This document shows, piece after piece, positions 34,815 to 43,386 of a stretch of DNA of 64,000 bases (position 1 is its first letter; every line of letters starts with the position of its first letter). The notes under the pieces are model-generated. The model did not search any database and was not told the origin of the DNA. It saw nothing but the letters and a program-made list of their open reading frames with translations. The translations under genes were made by a program, and so were the position numbers. This stretch comes from Syntrophomonas sp. (lineage in GTDB: Bacteria; Bacillota; Syntrophomonadia; Syntrophomonadales; Syntrophomonadaceae): contig JAENYG010000016.1 of the NCBI GenBank assembly GCA_016841875.1, positions 27,980-91,979 on the forward strand, written 5' to 3'.

Positions 34815-34933
34815 GATGGCAAATCGCAGAGTTGGATAAGATATTGATAATCTACGGTTTGACCATAAGCATTTATTTACTATTGACCTTTCCCTTGGGT
34901 AATAGTCTACCATGGTCTTTGGGGGTGGTAATA

Positions 34934-35258
34934 ATGAAGATAAGTGAAGTCATGAAAGTAACTGGACTCACTAAAAAAGCAATATATTACTTCGAAGATG
35001 AAGGATTGATAAGTCCCCAAAAAGACATCGAAAACAGTTATAGACGATATTCGGAAAAAGATCTGCATCGACTTGTTCAGTTCGTATTATCACACCAGAC
35101 AATATTTGAAGACATGGATAAATACATGGTGATATTGAGCAGCAGATTCCAAAAATATAGAGCTTTGTTAACTTCATCAGGGTTGGCATAATTGCTATAT
35201 TCACCTGCCGAAGTACCAGAAAGTGAGCTGCTCACCAGGATCGTAATGCCGACAAAAT
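34934..35258 (+). pseudogene. Decayed MerR-GyrI regulator
   Basis: The 5' part (from ATG 34934, behind GGGGGTGG) encodes a normal MerR HTH (MKISEVMKVTGLTKKAIYYFEDEGLISPQ...YRRYSEKDL) plus part of the linker helix, then the frame stops at 35191. A few bases later, in another frame, 35200-35258 encodes SPAEVPESELLTRIVMPTK, nearly identical to the C-terminus of the GyrI-like protein at 36336-36791. So an original MerR-GyrI fusion has lost its effector-binding middle. The MerR piece alone may still be made. Confidence 0.8.
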
Positions 35259-35321
35259 AAATAAGTTATACCAGCAGGAAACCCTGGTATTAGATTGGCA
35301 TTGGACGCCGGTATGGGAATT

Positions 35322-36074
35322 CTACTGCCACAAGGCTTTTAACTCAATGGATAACCCTGCAAAACTTGGATGTTCAACAATGTCTTCGTCCAGTCCGGCT
35401 GCAACCAGGGCGTATACCCCATCTCGAAGTGAAAAGCATTCCAGAGTTTTTTCCTCCGGATTGACCAGCCAATAGTGCTGCACCTGGACCCCCTGGTAAA
35501 TCCGCAGTTTTTGCAGCCGGTCCCTGCGGCGGCTGGAAGGAGACAGAACTTCAACCACCAGGGTAGGCGGGCCGTCGATCCGGGTATCTTTTACAATCAC
35601 TTTTTGTTCACCGCACACATAGAACAGATCCGGCTGGACTACGGTAATGTCATGGAAGGTCACATCTAACGGCGCGTCAAAGATTTCACCTTCGGGATCA
35701 ACCTGCCAAAAATAGTCTTCCAAAATGCGCTGAAGCCGCCGGGAAACCCGCTGGTGTATTACATTAGGAGATGGTTCTTTGATCAACATACCCTCCAGAA
35801 TCTCGTAATGGTAACCCGGTTCCTCCGGCAGCAGCAGATAGTCTTGATAAGTAAGTTTTTTGGGTGGTTGGGCTTCGTACCCAGCTGCCTTTTCCTGAAC
35901 AGTTGAAGCTGTAAGCGCACTGATTACATCGGCAAGTTTATAGCGGTACTGCTTGCTGCCCAATTCAATATAGGGTATCTTTTTCTCCCGGGTATATCTC
36001 CAGATGGTTTCCACCGAAAGATCCAATGCTTCGGCCAGGACCTGAGCGGTTATCAGTTCCTTATCTTCAGCCAT
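35322..36074 (-). CDS. HTH-Uma2 family nuclease fusion
   Basis: About 250 residues. Residues 1-55 look like an excisionase/MerR-type winged helix (ITAQVLAEALDLSVETIWRYTREKKIPYIELGSKQYRY). Residues 75-245 form a Uma2 (DUF820) domain of the PD-(D/E)XK fold: TVVQPDLFYV gives the PD pair and TLVVEVLSPSSRRRDR the E-x-lobe, with YWLVNPEEKTLECF typical of the family. Uma2 proteins are common in cyanobacteria and clostridia, and their role is unresolved. GGAGGTGA lies ahead of ATG 36074; a longer frame to 36131 lacks a site. Three 10-bp repeats upstream may be its own operator. Confidence 0.82.
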   Translation of the reverse strand: MAEDKELITAQVLAEALDLSVETIWRYTREKKIPYIELGSKQYRYKLADVISALTASTVQEKAAGYEAQPPKKLTYQDYLLLPEEPGYHYEILEGMLIKEPSPNVIHQRVSRRLQRILEDYFWQVDPEGEIFDAPLDVTFHDITVVQPDLFYVCGEQKVIVKDTRIDGPPTLVVEVLSPSSRRRDRLQKLRIYQGVQVQHYWLVNPEEKTLECFSLRDGVYALVAAGLDEDIVEHPSFAGLSIELKALWQ

Positions 36075-36113
36075 AATATCACCTCCAAGTTGATTATATT
36101 TAATCTTTAAATT

Positions 36114-36143
36114 TAAATCAACTAAAAACAACTAAAATCAACT
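36114..36143 (-). promoter_or_regulatory. Three tandem 10-bp repeats upstream of HTH-Uma2
   Basis: On the minus strand: AGTTGATTTT, AGTTGTTTTT and AGTTGATTTA, end to end with 10-bp phasing, so all lie on the same helical face. A fourth related site (AGTTGATTAT, inverted relative to these) lies at 36086-36095. This is a plausible autoregulatory operator for the winged-helix domain. Confidence 0.5.
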
Positions 36144-36335
36144 GCGCTTTTCACACGAGCTTAAGCAGAATTCAAAGGCAGGTTATTTTCGTTCGCATAG
36201 AAATGCAAGCTGCAGATTTAATAAATTCACGGCAAATATTATCAAGTAAGCTGATTCATATATGATTCTGCCGCCTTAATATTGTATAATTAGGACAAGA
36301 TTTCCAATTATTGATTATAGGAGGGATTATCATTT

Positions 36336-36791
36336 ATGTTTAATATCGAATTGAGTGATCGGGAAGCACAAGCGGTCCTGTCAATAAGAACCAGATCCTC
36401 AATGGAGAACCTGCCCCAGACTATTGGCGAAGCTTATGGAAAGATCATGCAGTATATGACTGAGCTTGGCATACAACCTGCTGATGCACCGTTCACAGCC
36501 TACTACAACATGGACATGGAAGATCTTGATATGGAGATAGGCTTTCCGGTTAGTAGGCAGTTGCAGGGTAGAGGAGATATAGAGTTTCGTGAAATCCCCG
36601 CGGGGAAATATGCCTCCTGCATGTATACCGGACCTTACAGCCAGATGGAGCAGCCATATAACGAGATGTTTAAATGGATGAAAGACAATGGTTATGAGCC
36701 AAAAGGTATCTGTTATGAGTTTTACTATAATTCGCCTGCCGAAGTACCAGAAAGTGAGTTGCTCACCATGATCGTAATGCCTGTAAAATAA
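36336..36791 (+). CDS. GyrI-like small-molecule-binding domain protein
   Basis: A 151-residue stand-alone GyrI-like (AraC effector-binding/SHS2) domain. Hallmarks are VLSIRTRSSMENLPQTIGEAYGKI, DMEIGFPVSRQL and REIPAGKYASCMYTGPYSQM followed by W.KDNGYEPKG. Such domains bind hydrophobic ligands for MerR/AraC regulators, inhibit gyrase, or hydrolyse cyclopropanoid compounds. The last 20 residues are almost identical to the tail of the decayed MerR-GyrI gene at 34934-35258, so this is the surviving paralogue. GGAGGG precedes the ATG and a TATAAT lies near 36282. Confidence 0.85.
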   Translation: MFNIELSDREAQAVLSIRTRSSMENLPQTIGEAYGKIMQYMTELGIQPADAPFTAYYNMDMEDLDMEIGFPVSRQLQGRGDIEFREIPAGKYASCMYTGPYSQMEQPYNEMFKWMKDNGYEPKGICYEFYYNSPAEVPESELLTMIVMPVK

Positions 36792-37039
36792 ATGCAAGGG
36801 TGGACGGTTCTTCATCTGTCGCATTGTCACCGGTGCTCAGTATAAGTTTAACCTGATTATTGATAAGCAGGTTATAACTCGAGTTAGAATTATAATTCTG
36901 CTGATGGCTGAACTCTCATGCTTTATAACCTTCAAAAATAATAGATCTGGTTTGGGTTGAATCAACCCTTAGTTCTGCTATGTCCAGGTATTCTCTTGAA
37001 TACCTAAGCAAATAAAAACGAAGTATTATTTCTAATATT

Positions 37040-37774
37040 TTATGTAAATATTCTATCCAGCTCTGCAGACAACCCTTCAAAAACATAGGATTGTACGATT
37101 TCTGATTTTCTGAATGTAATACTATCACTGATGCTCTTATCTGCAAAAAGGTAAACACTTACTTCCCTGTTTAGCGGATTTACAATCCAGTATTCCCGTA
37201 CATCGCACGACATGTAAAGATCAAGCTTTTGTATTAAATCCTTGCTCCGTGTGCCTTCTGATAGTATTTCCACCACCAGGTCCGGGACACCCTGGTAATA
37301 GTCGTTCTCATCCAGCTTTTCCTCAAGGTCGCAGATGACCATGATATCGGGCTGAACAACATTTATATTCTCCTGGTTTCTCTTGAGGGTGATGTCATAA
37401 GGTGCCACCATAGGCGTGCCTCTTTTCCCCTGAAACCAATTGAAAAAAACCCCGAAAAGTTCGGCCAAGGCTTTCTGGTGCGCGGTTTTAGGCGAGGCTA
37501 GCAGATAAATTTCACCATCGATGTATTCGTATCTCTCCTCGGTATTCCTGCTTAGTTCCAAAAACTCATCGTAGGAAGCCCTTCTGCCACCGCGGCTATA
37601 TTTTTCTGCCTTTTCCCTTACTGCACCGGGTACGGCAGCGCACTCCGAAACCGTATCTATAGCTGATAATCTAGCTATTTCCATACCGTTTCTGGTAATG
37701 ATAATATCTTCCTTAGCCGTCAGCATCAGGTATTTTCCGAAGTTGTTTTGGAGTTCCGTTGAATTGACTTTCAT
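37040..37774 (-). CDS. Phd-like antitoxin domain fused to Uma2 nuclease
   Basis: A 244-residue protein. The first ~45 residues match the Phd/YefM antitoxin N-terminus (MKVNSTELQNNFGKYLMLTAKEDIIITRNGMEIARL), which binds DNA. The rest is a Uma2/DUF820 PD-(D/E)XK domain (NVVQPDIMVI, PDLVVEILSEGTRSKDLIQK, YWIVNPLNREVSVY). GGGAGGTG precedes the ATG. It resembles the HTH-Uma2 gene 1 kb away in the nuclease half but has an unrelated N-terminal domain. The fusion suggests a nuclease tied to its own repressor or operator; the function is unknown. Confidence 0.82.
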   Translation of the reverse strand: MKVNSTELQNNFGKYLMLTAKEDIIITRNGMEIARLSAIDTVSECAAVPGAVREKAEKYSRGGRRASYDEFLELSRNTEERYEYIDGEIYLLASPKTAHQKALAELFGVFFNWFQGKRGTPMVAPYDITLKRNQENINVVQPDIMVICDLEEKLDENDYYQGVPDLVVEILSEGTRSKDLIQKLDLYMSCDVREYWIVNPLNREVSVYLFADKSISDSITFRKSEIVQSYVFEGLSAELDRIFT

Positions 37775-37834
37775 GGGTCACCTCCCTTAATAGCTATTTT
37801 AGCTATATTAGTTAACATCATTATAATGGCGTAG

Positions 37835-38119
37835 TGCAAGCCAGGTCAAGAGCGCGCAAACTGGCTTGGTATACTTTCCTTTAGCCAGATTGCAGGTGCT
37901 GAAGACTATGCCCTGGCGGCGGCCGCCCAACTCTCTTTAATAAGCAACTGCACTAACCCGCATAAAGTGTTCAAGGAAAAGGCCTCCGGGTATCCTCATC
38001 GAGTAATACGCTGCATTAAGCTAAAACATTTAAAAGTTGACTGGAATGCTGCCCAAATCAACCATTGTATTTATGCTGAATTTTACCGTAGTATAGAATA
38101 CTTCGGGATAATGAGTTAG
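37835..38119 (+). pseudogene. Open frame without start codon, possible gene remnant
   Basis: A 94-codon frame, opened by a stop at 37832, without ATG until the very end. Its translation (ILSFSQIAGAEDYALAAAAQ... HKVFKEKASGYPHRVIR...YAEFYRSIEYFGIM) has protein-like composition, but I do not recognise it. It may be the 3' remnant of a lost gene, or chance. Confidence 0.25.
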
Positions 38120-38223
38120 AATAATGTCCAAACCCACTAATGAGGCATAACATAGATCAACCAACATTCAGCAGCATATGTAGGTTTCTGTACATCATAG
38201 AATAAAAACAGGAGGAATACAGA

Positions 38224-38583
38224 ATGGCTAAACCTTCTTTTGAGGAATTCACGGACATGCTGGATAGAGCAGTAAATCGCATCCCACCCCGGTTTTGCAG
38301 GGAATTGACCGGTGGCTTTAATGTACAGAAGGGAAAACAACGAGACGGTGACTATTATATACTCGGCGAATATGTTGAGGGCGACCATCTAGGTAGTTTC
38401 ATCGTGTTTTATTATGGTTCCTTCGTGGAGGTGCTGGAGTCTGAGCCGCGGGAAGCCTGGGAAGCAGAGATTATGGATACCGTGCTGCACGAAATTCAGC
38501 ATCACCTTGAAGCTCAAGCAGGATTAGATGATTTAGCCCGCCAGGAAATAGAGGAATTAGCAAAAGCCCTGCGCCAGGAATAA
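38224..38583 (+). CDS. Zincin-like metallopeptidase family protein
   Basis: A 119-residue member of the small PF06262-type metallopeptidases. The zinc motif is His89-Glu90-x2-His93 in VLHEIQHHLEAQAG, and the acidic helix at the C-terminus is usual. The physiological substrate is not known for the family. AGGAGG lies ahead of the ATG. No neighbour suggests a partner. The fold is minimal, without signal peptide, so it acts in the cytoplasm. Confidence 0.85.
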   Translation: MAKPSFEEFTDMLDRAVNRIPPRFCRELTGGFNVQKGKQRDGDYYILGEYVEGDHLGSFIVFYYGSFVEVLESEPREAWEAEIMDTVLHEIQHHLEAQAGLDDLARQEIEELAKALRQE

Positions 38584-38940
38584 TATCTTATCCCAGCCAG
38601 ATTATATCCACTGCTTTTCTATAAATCCTTTACCACATACTGCATTTCTGACCGACTTCTCAGGCTTATCAGCCTTATCATCCAGATGCGACAGGTCAAG
38701 AACCATCCCCGTTGCATACTATCGCATATTTCATCCAGCTGAGTATACCCGTATACGGGTATACATGCGTTGTACCGCCTAATTCCATGTTAAAATATCA
38801 ATGTTTGAAAAAATCGGAAGGATTTTTCATGGTGAAAATGGGGAGGTGGCACGGGAAATTTCATATATAAAACCCATACTTTAGGATTAGATTAATACTC
38901 GTAATGATTACTAAATCAATTTATGAATGGAGAAGAAAAA
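38584..38940. other. Intergenic region holding a 22-bp palindrome
   Basis: No gene seen. The only marked structure is the palindrome at 38743-38764, followed by AT-rich leader to the Rh-type gene. Confidence 0.4.
38743..38764. promoter_or_regulatory. Perfect 22-bp palindrome, probable operator
   Basis: Each arm reads GTATACCCGTA to the centre and its exact complement follows, so GTATAC occurs three times. There is no T-run, so it is not a terminator. It sits about 180 bases upstream of the Rh-type ammonium channel and is likely bound by a dimeric regulator; none is encoded next door. Confidence 0.6.
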
Positions 38941-40188
38941 ATGTCGCAAATCACTGCTAGAGAACAAACTCCAACGGAGGAGAGCAGTTCAGGCAAGGGC
39001 TTGCTTATCCTCTTTTTGCTGCTTATTATTGCTGCAGCTCTCGCATTTGTACCGTCGATCAACCAAAATGTTGCCTCAGGAATGAAGGCTATTGCCGCAA
39101 ATGGAAGTAATTCTACGGCATTGACTGGATCTATCGGTACAATCTTCGATACATTGAAATATGAGCGTTCCATTCACATTCTAGCCATGCTTCTGGTCGG
39201 TTTTGGTTTCTTGATGGTTTTCGTAAGAAAGCACGGTTATAGCTCAATTCTGGCAACATTCCTGGTAGTAAGTATTGCGCTTCCCATGTACATGCTGGTA
39301 AAGAGCTATGGCGGGGAGCATTTCTCAGCAGCCACCATTAGTATTGATACTTTGATAATGGCTGAATTTGCAGCGGCCAGCCTGCTTATCGCAATTGGTG
39401 CGCCTTTGGGAAAATTGAAAATGGAGCAGTATTTTCTCATGGCATTGCTCTTTATTCCTGCCTATATTCTTAACGAATGGCTCATTTTGGATAGCGGTTT
39501 CTTCAATGGTTTTCTTGATACTGGTGGATCAGTAGTCATTCATGCCTTCGGAGCTTACTTCGGCCTGGGTGTAGTTGCCGGGACTCTGAAGCGCTTCCAG
39601 GAAGCTCCGACTTGTGAAGCTGATCAAAACAGCAATCAGTTTGCACTGCTGGGAAGTATGATGCTGTGGATCTTTTGGCCGTCTTTCACGGGTGCCCTGG
39701 TTTCTCCGGACCGGTTAATTTTAACTGTCATCAATACCATCTTTGCGCTCTGCGGAGCTACTCTCGCCACTTACATATTCTCTCGTTTGATCAGGGGGAA
39801 AATAGAAATTGCCGATATTGCCAATGCCTCCCTGGCCGGAGGGGTTGCAATCGGATCTATCTGTAATATGACTAATCCCGGATATGCTCTGCTCATCGGA
39901 ATAGCTGCGGGAGCATTGAGTACGGTAGGTTATGCCATAATTGCGCCGAGAGTGGAAAAATTTATCCAGGGCAGCGACACCTGTGGTGTTCATAATCTAC
40001 ATGGGATGCCCGGTATCTTAGGGGGCTTGACAGGTATCCTCATAACGGGTGCTGCAGGCATACAAATTATGGGGATCCTTTTAACGGTTTGCATTGCATT
40101 TATTGGAGGTAAAATAGCTGGCTTCTTGATTGACTTAATGGGGACCAAAGCAATTCCATACAGTGATGAAGAAGAATTTGTATTATAA
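38941..40188 (+). CDS. Rh-type ammonium/gas channel
   Basis: A ~415-residue channel of the Amt/Mep/Rh superfamily, clearly of the Rh branch: RSIHILAMLLVGFGFLMVFVRKHGYSS, GGSVVIHAFGAYFGLGV, FALLGSMMLWIFWPSF, NASLAGGVAIGS and DTCGVHNLHGMPGILGG all follow the Rh50/RhCG pattern rather than AmtB. The twin pore histidines are in VIHAFGAYFG and the HNLHGMPG segment. About eleven or twelve hydrophobic helices. ATG 38941 has GGAG 9 bases upstream; ATG 38923 lacks one. No GlnK follows, as usual for Rh. It should pass NH3/NH4+ or CO2. Confidence 0.9.
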   Translation: MSQITAREQTPTEESSSGKGLLILFLLLIIAAALAFVPSINQNVASGMKAIAANGSNSTALTGSIGTIFDTLKYERSIHILAMLLVGFGFLMVFVRKHGYSSILATFLVVSIALPMYMLVKSYGGEHFSAATISIDTLIMAEFAAASLLIAIGAPLGKLKMEQYFLMALLFIPAYILNEWLILDSGFFNGFLDTGGSVVIHAFGAYFGLGVVAGTLKRFQEAPTCEADQNSNQFALLGSMMLWIFWPSFTGALVSPDRLILTVINTIFALCGATLATYIFSRLIRGKIEIADIANASLAGGVAIGSICNMTNPGYALLIGIAAGALSTVGYAIIAPRVEKFIQGSDTCGVHNLHGMPGILGGLTGILITGAAGIQIMGILLTVCIAFIGGKIAGFLIDLMGTKAIPYSDEEEFVL

Positions 40189-40308
40189 AATACTACAGTT
40201 GGGGACAGTTCCCAATCTGTCTCCTTGCTTAGAGAGGCAATAGATTTCCCTGGGCTATTTGGGATTAGCAATATATTAGCCAATATAAATGATAAAAACT
40301 TACCCAAA

Positions 40309-40344
40309 AATCCCGGAGCTTTAAAACTCCGGGATTCCGTTTTT
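40309..40344 (+). terminator. Rho-independent terminator
   Basis: Perfect 10-bp stem AATCCCGGAG / CTCCGGGATT, 8-base loop, then CCGTTTTT. It ends the Rh channel transcript and abuts the tRNA fragment at 40349. Confidence 0.88.
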
Positions 40345-40348
40345 CTGC

Positions 40349-40375
40349 TGGAGCCGATGGGCAGATTTGAACCAC
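40349..40375 (-). repeat. tRNA-Thr 3'-end fragment, degenerate (att scar)
   Basis: 27 bases match the 3' end (CCA and T-arm) of the tRNA-Thr gene at 63804 with two mismatches, in the same orientation, preceded by a terminator as the real gene is followed by one. It is probably an old attachment-site remnant. The region from 40376 to 40603 holds nothing else I can identify. Confidence 0.7.
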
Positions 40376-40603
40376 GGTGGCCTTGAATTGACCAATATTA
40401 AAATTATTCGTGACAGTACATGTCCGTGGAACCATATCACTACTTGCAAAGAAATAGTTATTCCCTTTTTCAACTTTTGTTAGAGGTGGTTGTCAACAAC
40501 CCCGCCCGTCCCCTTGTCACCTAAAATCACGCTTGCTAATTTTCTTCATATAATAACTTAGGATGCAAAGTAGTTACTTTTCTAAAAGGATTGGAGAGGG
40601 GAA

Positions 40604-41626
40604 GTGAGTTTGTTGAGAAGGTCAGTAATAGTACTGTTGCTAATGCTGCTGATCGGCGGCACTATAATCGGGGGGTGCAGCCAGAAGGAAACGAAACCCG
40701 CAGAGCTCATTCCGGTGAATCTAGTTGAAGTGGTACACTCCATCTTCTATGCTCCACAGTATGTAGCCATCAGCCAGGGCTACTTCGTGGACGAGGGGCT
40801 GGATATTACACTCACCACTGCGCAGGGTTCAGATAAGGTAATAACTGCTCTGCTTTCTGGTACGGGTGATATTGGTCTGGGCGGTTCAGAAGCACCAATC
40901 TATGTATATAATCAGGGGCAGGAAGATTATGTCATTAATTTCGCCCAGTTAACCCAGTGTGATGGTTCTTTCTTGGTTGGGCGCCAACCTGAACCTAATT
41001 TTAAATGGGAGGACCTGAAAGGTAAAACTATTATTGGTGGCAGACCTGGCGGGATGCCCGAAATGGTACTTGAGTACATTTTGAAAGATCACGGTTTAAT
41101 ACCAGGAAATGACGTGCAGATCATAACTAATCTCCAATTTACTGCAACTGCAGGTGCTTTCAAGGGAGGAACAGGCGACTATGTAGCCCTGTTTGAGCCA
41201 ACAGCAACTCTGCTGGAACAAGAAGGAGCTGGTCATGTGGTTGCTTCTATCGGCAGCAGCAGCGGTGAAATTCCCTATACGGTGTTCATGGCCAGAAAGA
41301 GTCGAATCGAGGAGGATCCCGAGATGCTGCAGAAGTTTACAAATGCCATTTATCAAGGACAGATCTGGGTAGACCAGCATAGTTCACAGGAAATTGCCAG
41401 GGCTATTGCTTCCTTTTTCCCAGACACAGATATTGATGGATTAACCAGAGTGGTCGAGCGCTATAAATCCCAGAATACCTGGAGTACTTCTCCGGTAATG
41501 AATGAAGGATCGTACCTGTTGGCACAGGAAATCATGCAAATTGCTGGAGAGCTTAGCAATCCCGTAGAGCCGGCTGCTTTAATCAACCATCAATTTGCCG
41601 AACAGGCTATTTTAAAAACACCTTAG
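40604..41626 (+). CDS. ABC transporter substrate-binding lipoprotein (NMT1/SsuA type)
   Basis: A 340-residue periplasmic-binding-type lipoprotein of the nitrate/sulfonate/thiamine-precursor group. A signal peptide with lipobox GGC (about residue 24-26; IIGGCSQKE) is followed by the family start HSIFYAPQYVAISQGYFVDEGLDI and a GTGDIGLGG substrate-loop segment. Ligand: not determinable; nitrate, sulfonate or pyrimidine-type compounds are the usual choices. The start is GTG 40604 behind GAGAGGGGAA. ATPase and permease genes follow on the same strand, in the order binding protein, ATPase, permease. Confidence 0.9.
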   Translation: MSLLRRSVIVLLLMLLIGGTIIGGCSQKETKPAELIPVNLVEVVHSIFYAPQYVAISQGYFVDEGLDITLTTAQGSDKVITALLSGTGDIGLGGSEAPIYVYNQGQEDYVINFAQLTQCDGSFLVGRQPEPNFKWEDLKGKTIIGGRPGGMPEMVLEYILKDHGLIPGNDVQIITNLQFTATAGAFKGGTGDYVALFEPTATLLEQEGAGHVVASIGSSSGEIPYTVFMARKSRIEEDPEMLQKFTNAIYQGQIWVDQHSSQEIARAIASFFPDTDIDGLTRVVERYKSQNTWSTSPVMNEGSYLLAQEIMQIAGELSNPVEPAALINHQFAEQAILKTP

Positions 41627-41737
41627 CATATCAGAAGTTTAGAGAAATTTATTAGCGGATGAGTCTGGCTAAACCAATCTTAATTGGAGGGGAGATATGG
41701 TGTGCTCCCCTCAAGACTCTTAGTAGGGGGTGATTCA

Positions 41738-42490
41738 ATGACTGCGTTTCAGGTCGAGCTCGACCATATTTCCATGACCTACCAGTCCCCTTCCGAAGAA
41801 ACGGAAGCGATCTCAGATGTCAGCCTGGGGTTAACGCAAGGTGAGTTCGTCTCCATCGTTGGTCCAAGTGGCTGTGGCAAATCGACCCTGCTGGATATCA
41901 TCTGTGGTCTGGTAAAACCGACCCGGGGAAGCGTCCGGTTACAACGCCCAGCCGGTTACATGCTGCAACGCGACTATTTGCTGGAATGGCGGACAATTCG
42001 GCAAAACTGCCTGCTGGGTCCGGAACTGCAGAACCATAATATGAAGGAAGCCCGGACTTATGTGGACCACCTCCTGGAGACTTATGGCCTGGCAGAATTT
42101 GCAGACCATTATCCCCGGCAATTGTCCGGTGGGATGCGTCAGCGTGCCGCGCTCATTCGAACCCTGGCTTTAAAACCCGATGTACTGCTGTTGGATGAAC
42201 CATTTTCCGCCTTGGACTATCAGACCCGTCTGGCAGTAGTGGATGAAGTCTGGACCATTCTTCGCAAGGAAAATAAAACAGTTATTTTGGTCACTCATGA
42301 TATCGCGGAGGCAATTTCAATGTCCGATCGGGTGGTCGTATTAAGCGCTCGACCGGCTCGGGTCAAAGTTGTTTATCAGGTTAGGTTGTCCACAACAGGT
42401 CTGCCCCTGCAGCGGCGTCAAGATGAAAACTTCCGCAAATATTTCGATGCTATCTGGAAGGAGTTGGACATTTATGTCAGTCTCGGCTAA
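41738..42490 (+). CDS. ABC transporter ATP-binding protein (SsuB/TauB type)
   Basis: A 250-residue ATPase. Walker A is GPSGCGKST, the signature QLSGGMRQRAALIRTLA, Walker B VLLLDEPFSALD, and the switch His is in LVTHDIAEA. ATG 41738 lies 7 bases after GGGGGTG; a longer frame to 41684 lacks a site. It energises uptake with the permease that overlaps its 3' end by 17 bases, and the binding lipoprotein upstream. Confidence 0.93.
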   Translation: MTAFQVELDHISMTYQSPSEETEAISDVSLGLTQGEFVSIVGPSGCGKSTLLDIICGLVKPTRGSVRLQRPAGYMLQRDYLLEWRTIRQNCLLGPELQNHNMKEARTYVDHLLETYGLAEFADHYPRQLSGGMRQRAALIRTLALKPDVLLLDEPFSALDYQTRLAVVDEVWTILRKENKTVILVTHDIAEAISMSDRVVVLSARPARVKVVYQVRLSTTGLPLQRRQDENFRKYFDAIWKELDIYVSLG

Positions 42491-43283
42491 ACCATCGCTG
42501 GAGAGGAAGACCTACCTGCAAAAAATGCGCATCCACAGGGTTGTGGTTATATTGACTCAGCTCATGATTTTACTGGCTTTTCTTTTAATCTGGGAATTAG
42601 CTGCCAATGCCAGGTTTATCGATCCTTTCATCACGTCCCAACCTTCTCGTGTGCTGGCTGCGATAATGAGGCTTCACCAAGATGGCTCTCTCTATTTGCA
42701 TGTATGGGTGACCATTGTTGAAACCTTCTGGGGATTCATCCTGGGGACAGGCGGAGGCTTTCTTTGCGCTGTTTTGCTCTGGTGGTCCCGTTTCTTGCAT
42801 GAGATCAGCGAACCTTACCTGGTGGTCCTCAATGCCCTGCCCAAAGTTGCCCTGGGACCCTTGTTGATTGTCTGGCTGGGAAATGGGTCAGCACCTATCA
42901 TCGGCATGGCGCTCCTCATCTCTATTATCGTTACGATCATAAGTTTGGTCAGCGGCTTTCAGGATGTGGATCCGGATAAGATCAAACTGTTATTATCATT
43001 CGGGGCTACGCGCCTGCAAATCTTCACTAAGGTCGTTCTTCCTTCGAGTCTGCCGACCCTAATTTCAACCCTTAAGGTAAGCGTAGGGCTCAGCTTGGTA
43101 GGGGTAATCATGGGAGAATTTCTCGTATCAAAAGCGGGTCTGGGATATTTGATCGTTTACGGCAGTCAGGTTTTTAAACTGGATCTGGTGATGCTCAGTA
43201 TTATCATTCTGGCAGCAATGGCAGCAATTATATACTTCGGCGTTTCCTTTTTTGAAAAAAAACTACTTCGCTGGCAGAAATAA
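42474..43283 (+). CDS. ABC transporter permease (SsuC/TauC type)
   Basis: A 269-residue membrane subunit with six hydrophobic helices and the EAA-type cytoplasmic loop LSFGATRLQIFTKVVLPSSLPTLIS. The N-terminal amphipathic segment and the late SKAGLGYLIVYGSQVF loop match the nitrate/sulfonate/taurine permease group. It starts inside the ATPase gene (ATG 42474, AAGGAG upstream), so translation is coupled. The stop is followed by about 100 bases to the convergent PEP-utilising gene. Confidence 0.92.
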   Translation: MSVSAKPSLERKTYLQKMRIHRVVVILTQLMILLAFLLIWELAANARFIDPFITSQPSRVLAAIMRLHQDGSLYLHVWVTIVETFWGFILGTGGGFLCAVLLWWSRFLHEISEPYLVVLNALPKVALGPLLIVWLGNGSAPIIGMALLISIIVTIISLVSGFQDVDPDKIKLLLSFGATRLQIFTKVVLPSSLPTLISTLKVSVGLSLVGVIMGEFLVSKAGLGYLIVYGSQVFKLDLVMLSIIILAAMAAIIYFGVSFFEKKLLRWQK

Positions 43284-43386
43284 ATAAGGGATGTATAGGA
43301 TGGATGCTCAGTTTCGTCGGATTAGTTTCAAGCATGATAGTTATCCTTTCGTCCCTGGAAGTAAATTTAAACCTGGCAACTGTTAA

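Noticed and set aside
40200..40225. GGGGACAGTTCCC motif after the Rh gene, considered as another REP copy
   Set aside because: Only the short core matches and the companion arms are absent, so I could not count it as a member.
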